Assembly (NCBI GenBank): GCA_947488345.1
Contig: CANKZQ010000001.1
Span: 424,501 to 488,500, forward strand
DNA: 64,000 bases
Reading direction: 5' to 3'
Source of the DNA: an uncultured Flavobacteriaceae bacterium
Lineage (GTDB): Bacteria > Bacteroidota > Bacteroidia > Flavobacteriales > Flavobacteriaceae
Shown here: positions 60,663 to 64,000 of the stretch, one piece after another
How positions within the stretch are numbered: the stretch's first letter is position 1
How the letters are laid out: every line of letters starts with the position of its first letter
Position numbers and translations under genes: made by a program
Notes under the pieces: model-generated
What the model was told of the DNA's origin: nothing
Databases searched by the model: none
What the model saw: the letters and a program-made list of their open reading frames with translations, nothing else

Positions 60663-61360
60663 GTGCTATAAAAGTCATTATTCCCGCCTATAATGAGGAG
60701 GAATCAATCGCCAATGTTATTAATGACATTCCTTCAATAGTAAATGAGGTAATTGTTGTGAGCAATAATTCTACTGATACTACGGAGCAACGTGCGAAAG
60801 ATGCTGGAGCGACCGTTTTAATGGAACCAAGAAAGGGCTACGGCTATGCTTGCCTAAAGGGAATGGAGTATATTGCGCAGCAATCGAAAGAACTTGACAA
60901 AAAACCTGACATCATTGTTTTTTTAGATGGTGATTATTCAGATTACCCTGAACAACTATCCGAACTTGTGGAACCTATTGAAAAACAGGGCTTAGATTTT
61001 GTAATTGGAGCACGAGTTAAACGACTACGTAAACAGGGTTCTATGACTCCACAACAAATTTTTGGAAATTGGTTAGCTACATTTTTGATGAAATTGTTTT
61101 TCAACGCTAGCTTTACTGATTTGGGTCCTTTTAGAGCCATAAAATATGATAAATTACTCGGTCTTAACATGGAAGATAAAACCTATGGATGGACTGTAGA
61201 AATGCAATTAAAAGCATTAAAACAAAAATTATCTTACACCGAAATTCCAATGAAATATAGAAATAGAATTGGCGTTTCGAAAGTGTCAGGAACCGTCAAG
61301 GGATCTGTGATGGCTGGTGTAAAAATTTTAGGTTGGATTTTTAAATATAGTTTTAAATAA
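60659..61360 (+). CDS. Glycosyltransferase family 2, dolichol-phosphate-mannose synthase-like
   Basis: A 233-residue GT2 enzyme with no membrane segments. Motifs are VIIPAYNEEESIANVINDIP, the sugar-nucleotide site DGDYSDYPEQL (catalytic Asp) and AIKYDKLLGLNMEDKTYGWT, YTEIPMKYRNRIGVSKVSG. It probably transfers a sugar from a nucleotide donor to polyprenyl phosphate. Its start overlaps the MORN-like gene and the next gene starts directly after its stop, so the three enzymes likely act in one pathway. Confidence 0.93.
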   Translation: MSAIKVIIPAYNEEESIANVINDIPSIVNEVIVVSNNSTDTTEQRAKDAGATVLMEPRKGYGYACLKGMEYIAQQSKELDKKPDIIVFLDGDYSDYPEQLSELVEPIEKQGLDFVIGARVKRLRKQGSMTPQQIFGNWLATFLMKLFFNASFTDLGPFRAIKYDKLLGLNMEDKTYGWTVEMQLKALKQKLSYTEIPMKYRNRIGVSKVSGTVKGSVMAGVKILGWIFKYSFK

Positions 61361-62851
61361 ATGATTCTTGAAAGTATAGTCATCGGAATTTACTCAGTAG
61401 CGCTGGTGCTCATTTTTATGTATGCATTAGCACAGTTGAATCTATTATTCAATTATATCGCTGCCCAGAAGAAAGAAGAGACCTCACCAAAATTTGATCT
61501 ATCAGATGACAATGAAGTGCCGTATGTGACCATACAATTACCCGTTTTTAACGAAATGTATGTGATGCAACGTTTATTAGATAATATTGCACTCATCGAT
61601 TACCCACAACATCGCTTAGAAGTTCAAGTGCTGGATGACTCAACAGACGAAACTGTAAAAACAACCGCAGCTCAAATACAAAAGCTGAAAGAAGAAGGGT
61701 TAGATATCGTTCATATTTGTAGAGAAAATCGTCAAGGGTTTAAAGCAGGAGCCTTGAAAGAAGGTTTAGAAATAGCCAAAGGAGAATTCATTGCCATCTT
61801 CGACGCCGATTTTTTACCAAAAAAAGATTGGTTAAAAAACACCATCCCGTATTTCAAAGATGCTGAGATAGGCGTGGTTCAAACACGATGGGGACATATC
61901 AACAGAAATTACTCTATTCTTACTAAAATCCAAGCATTTGCTTTAGATGCACATTTTACTTTAGAGCAAGTTGGTCGTAATAGTAAAGGGCATTTTATAA
62001 ATTTTAATGGCACCGCTGGTGTTTGGCGAAAAGAATGTATTATCGATGCTGGTAATTGGGAAGGCGATACCTTGACGGAAGACCTCGACCTAAGCTATAG
62101 AGCACAGTTAAAAAATTGGAAATTCAAATACTTGGAAGGCGTAGAAACTCCAGCAGAACTTCCGGTGGTGATTAGTGCCGCTCGAACACAGCAATTTAGA
62201 TGGAACAAAGGCGGCGCTGAAAATTTCAAGAAAATGCTCTGGAAAGTACTCAAAAACAAGAGTATTTCATCCAAAACAAAAGTTCACGGCATTCTACATT
62301 TATTAAATAGTACCATGTTCTTAAATGTACTAATCGTAGGGGTTTTAAGTATTCCGATGCTCTATATTAAAAACGAGTATACCCATTTAAAAGTTTACTT
62401 TTTCGTCATGAGCTTTTTTGTGATAAGTACTGTGATTTTCTTTATCTGCTATTGGTTTATGTACAAAAGTAAATATGGAGGCGGCCTTAAGAGTTTTGTA
62501 CGGTATATAGGGATGTTTTTTACATTTTTCTCTATTGCAATGGGGTTCTCATTGCACAATTCTATTGCTGTTCTCGAAGGGCATTTTGGAAAGAAAAGTG
62601 AATTTGTACGGACTCCAAAATTCAATATTAGTTCTTTAGCGGATAGTTGGAAAGGCAATAAATATTTACGAAAAAAAGTTTCATTAAATGTCATTTTTGA
62701 GGGATTATTGGCAGCTTATTTTGCCTTCGGCATGTATAGTGCTTTTGTCGTAGGAGATACCGGTGGTGATTTTGCACTGTTTCCTTTTCATCTGATGCTT
62801 TTTCTTGGATTTGGATATGTATTCTTTAAATCTTTAACTTCGAAAGCCTAA
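61361..62851 (+). CDS. Cellulose-synthase-like membrane glycosyltransferase (GT2)
   Basis: A 496-residue processive-type GT2. One membrane segment at the N-terminus (6-33) is followed by the catalytic domain: IQLPVFNEMYVMQRLL, AIFDADFLPKKDW (DxD), TLTEDLDLSYR (TED) and QQFRWNKGG (Q(Q/R)xRW). These are the four conserved motifs of cellulose-synthase-like enzymes. Four further membrane segments lie from about 320 to the C-terminus. It probably polymerises or transfers sugars at the inner membrane. No PilZ domain or BcsB/D partner is nearby, so it is not cellulose synthase itself. Confidence 0.94.
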   Translation: MILESIVIGIYSVALVLIFMYALAQLNLLFNYIAAQKKEETSPKFDLSDDNEVPYVTIQLPVFNEMYVMQRLLDNIALIDYPQHRLEVQVLDDSTDETVKTTAAQIQKLKEEGLDIVHICRENRQGFKAGALKEGLEIAKGEFIAIFDADFLPKKDWLKNTIPYFKDAEIGVVQTRWGHINRNYSILTKIQAFALDAHFTLEQVGRNSKGHFINFNGTAGVWRKECIIDAGNWEGDTLTEDLDLSYRAQLKNWKFKYLEGVETPAELPVVISAARTQQFRWNKGGAENFKKMLWKVLKNKSISSKTKVHGILHLLNSTMFLNVLIVGVLSIPMLYIKNEYTHLKVYFFVMSFFVISTVIFFICYWFMYKSKYGGGLKSFVRYIGMFFTFFSIAMGFSLHNSIAVLEGHFGKKSEFVRTPKFNISSLADSWKGNKYLRKKVSLNVIFEGLLAAYFAFGMYSAFVVGDTGGDFALFPFHLMLFLGFGYVFFKSLTSKA

Positions 62852-62916
62852 TAAGCGACCTATTTTATCTAAATTTAGCTACTCACTGAAGCTATTTTTG
62901 TTATTTCTTAAAAGTA

Positions 62917-64000
62917 ATGCCAAATCTTACCTATTTAAAAAGTATTCAAATACCCTTGTTACTGGCCATAGTAAGTGTCGCTTTCTATCTATCTTTCGGC
63001 TACGATTTACAGCGAACAGAATATTCCAAACTTATCTTGCTGTACGTAGGACTTTTCTTTTTGTTCTATAAATTGCTGCAAATAGTTAAAAATGACTTTA
63101 AATTTTTAGTCTTTCTATCAGTAGTATTCAGGCTCTTGTTCTTATTCTCAATTCCGAATTTATCACAAGATTTTTATCGTTTCATATGGGACGGACGCAT
63201 GATTCTAGAAGGTTTCAACCCATATCTATACACAGTCGATTCATTTATACAAAATGGTCAGACTCCTGTTAATCAAGCCTTAGAATTGCATGCAGGTATG
63301 GGCGCACTCAGTGCTGGTCACTATACAAACTACCCTCCTATTAATCAACTCTGTTTTGTCATAGCAGGACTTTTCTCAGGTACCAACATTTTGGGTTCTG
63401 TTATCGTTATGCGTTTGCTCATTATCATGGCAGATATCGGTATTCTTTATTTTGGTAAGAAGCTACTTACAAATTTAAAACTACCGGTTCATCATATATT
63501 TTGGTATTTGTTGAATCCATTTATAATTATTGAATTAACAGGTAACTTACATTTTGAGGCCGTTATGATTTTCTTTTTAATATGGGCTCTATATTTACTC
63601 CAAAAAGGAAATTGGAAACTAGCGGCAATTGTATTTGCATTTTCAGTTTCTGTTAAATTGATACCACTGATATTTTTGCCTGTATTCTTTCAATATTTCA
63701 TGCAAAAAAAACATCCGTTCCTAAACGAACCAAACGCTCCAACAACGTTGATCTCAAGGCTTTTAAGACTCAGCAGTTTTTACCTCATCATTATTGCGGT
63801 AGTTGCGCTTTTATTTTTACCATTTCTTTCTTCAGAATTTCTCAGCAATTATGCAGAGACAGTAGGTCTCTGGTTTCGAAATTTTGAATTTAACGCAAGT
63901 ATCTATTATGTAGCACGAGCCTACGGTTATACCTTCAGAGGGTTTAATGAAATTGCCGTTATCGGAAAAATAATTCCAATTGTTGTGCTAGGTGTCACAT
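62917..64000 (+). CDS. GT87-like polyprenyl-linked mannosyltransferase, cut by the right edge
   Basis: ATG at 62917 opens a frame that is uninterrupted to the window end (361 codons visible), 65 bases after the previous gene. It is a polytopic protein with about eight hydrophobic segments. The loop DFYRFIWDGRMILEGFNPYL near residue 88-107, with the acidic residues following an aromatic, is the GT87/DUF2029 C-type signature, followed by NYPPINQL near 145. Such enzymes use polyprenyl-phosphate sugars. The dolichol-phosphate-type GT2 two genes upstream could supply the donor. The C-terminus is missing. Confidence 0.85.
   Translation, partial: MPNLTYLKSIQIPLLLAIVSVAFYLSFGYDLQRTEYSKLILLYVGLFFLFYKLLQIVKNDFKFLVFLSVVFRLLFLFSIPNLSQDFYRFIWDGRMILEGFNPYLYTVDSFIQNGQTPVNQALELHAGMGALSAGHYTNYPPINQLCFVIAGLFSGTNILGSVIVMRLLIIMADIGILYFGKKLLTNLKLPVHHIFWYLLNPFIIIELTGNLHFEAVMIFFLIWALYLLQKGNWKLAAIVFAFSVSVKLIPLIFLPVFFQYFMQKKHPFLNEPNAPTTLISRLLRLSSFYLIIIAVVALLFLPFLSSEFLSNYAETVGLWFRNFEFNASIYYVARAYGYTFRGFNEIAVIGKIIPIVVLGVT

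Noticed and set aside
1-64000. CRISPR arrays, tRNA, rRNA, insertion sequences or prophage
   Set aside because: I saw no array of direct repeats with spacers, no tRNA-like cloverleaf, no transposase or integrase motif and no phage genes.

Overview
The window is a 64 kb piece of a low-GC chromosome of a Bacteroidota bacterium, most likely a marine member of the Flavobacteriaceae. The evidence is a type IX secretion (T9SS) C-terminal sorting domain on a large lamin-tail protein, many outer-membrane barrels and GIN, DUF349, DUF368 and DUF547 proteins, promoter -7 elements of the Bacteroidota form TAnnTTTG, almost no Shine-Dalgarno sequences, and an arsenosugar pathway typical of marine flavobacteria. 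I see no rRNA, tRNA, CRISPR array, insertion sequence or prophage, and no gene-free stretch longer than 300 bases.

Layout. Positions 1-5.6 kb hold the end of a gene entering from the left, a secreted protein, and a minus-strand envelope-stress module (DUF4870, PadR, PspC, DUF4440, GIN-domain lipoprotein). Positions 5.8-8.7 kb are a plus-strand set of small genes: a DUF4442 thioesterase-like protein, a YdjM-like membrane protein, YbjQ, two unlisted 41-residue genes and an AIM24-like protein. Positions 8.7-15.5 kb are minus-strand: a DUF4369 lipoprotein, a DUF819 membrane protein, an M14 metallopeptidase and a CBM9/DUF5916 barrel protein. Positions 15.6-17.6 kb are a compact SPFH/Band-7 operon with several tiny genes, including an Arc-type repressor-like protein, a DUF4177 protein and a glycine-rich membrane protein. 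Positions 17.7-40.5 kb are mostly housekeeping: S1/P1 nuclease, pyruvate carboxylase, an unusual kinase-like protein, a VanX-like dipeptidase, the T9SS lamin-tail protein, a CPBP protease, an AraC regulator, HtpG, a FabH-like synthase, a DUF349 protein, AroE, two tandem DUF368 flippases and a TPR protein. Positions 40.7-43.8 kb are a pyrR-pyrB-STAS-T9SS tail-rnz operon.

Positions 44.0-51.0 kb hold an arsenosugar biosynthesis cluster: a peroxidase-like CMD protein, radical SAM ArsS, a rhodanese, two glycosyltransferases (TIGR04282 and TIGR04283), purine nucleoside phosphorylase, arsenite methyltransferase ArsM, a fatty-acid-hydroxylase-like membrane enzyme and a DUF547 lipoprotein. The likely logic is arsenite methylation by ArsM, transfer of the 5'-deoxyadenosyl group to dimethylarsenite by ArsS, removal of the base, then glycosylation. 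Facing it, 51.0-57.0 kb is an overlapping minus-strand operon for envelope proteins: a second DUF547 protein, an outer-membrane barrel, a GH113-like lipoprotein, another lipoprotein and two tandem BamA/TamA-like proteins. From 57.2 kb to the right edge runs a plus-strand operon with an FAD oxidoreductase, a membrane polyferredoxin, a MORN-like protein, a dolichol-phosphate-mannose-synthase-like GT2, a cellulose-synthase-like GT2 and a GT87-like mannosyltransferase cut by the window end. It looks like a polyprenyl- or lipid-linked glycan pathway and may extend the arsenosugar chemistry, but that link is inference.
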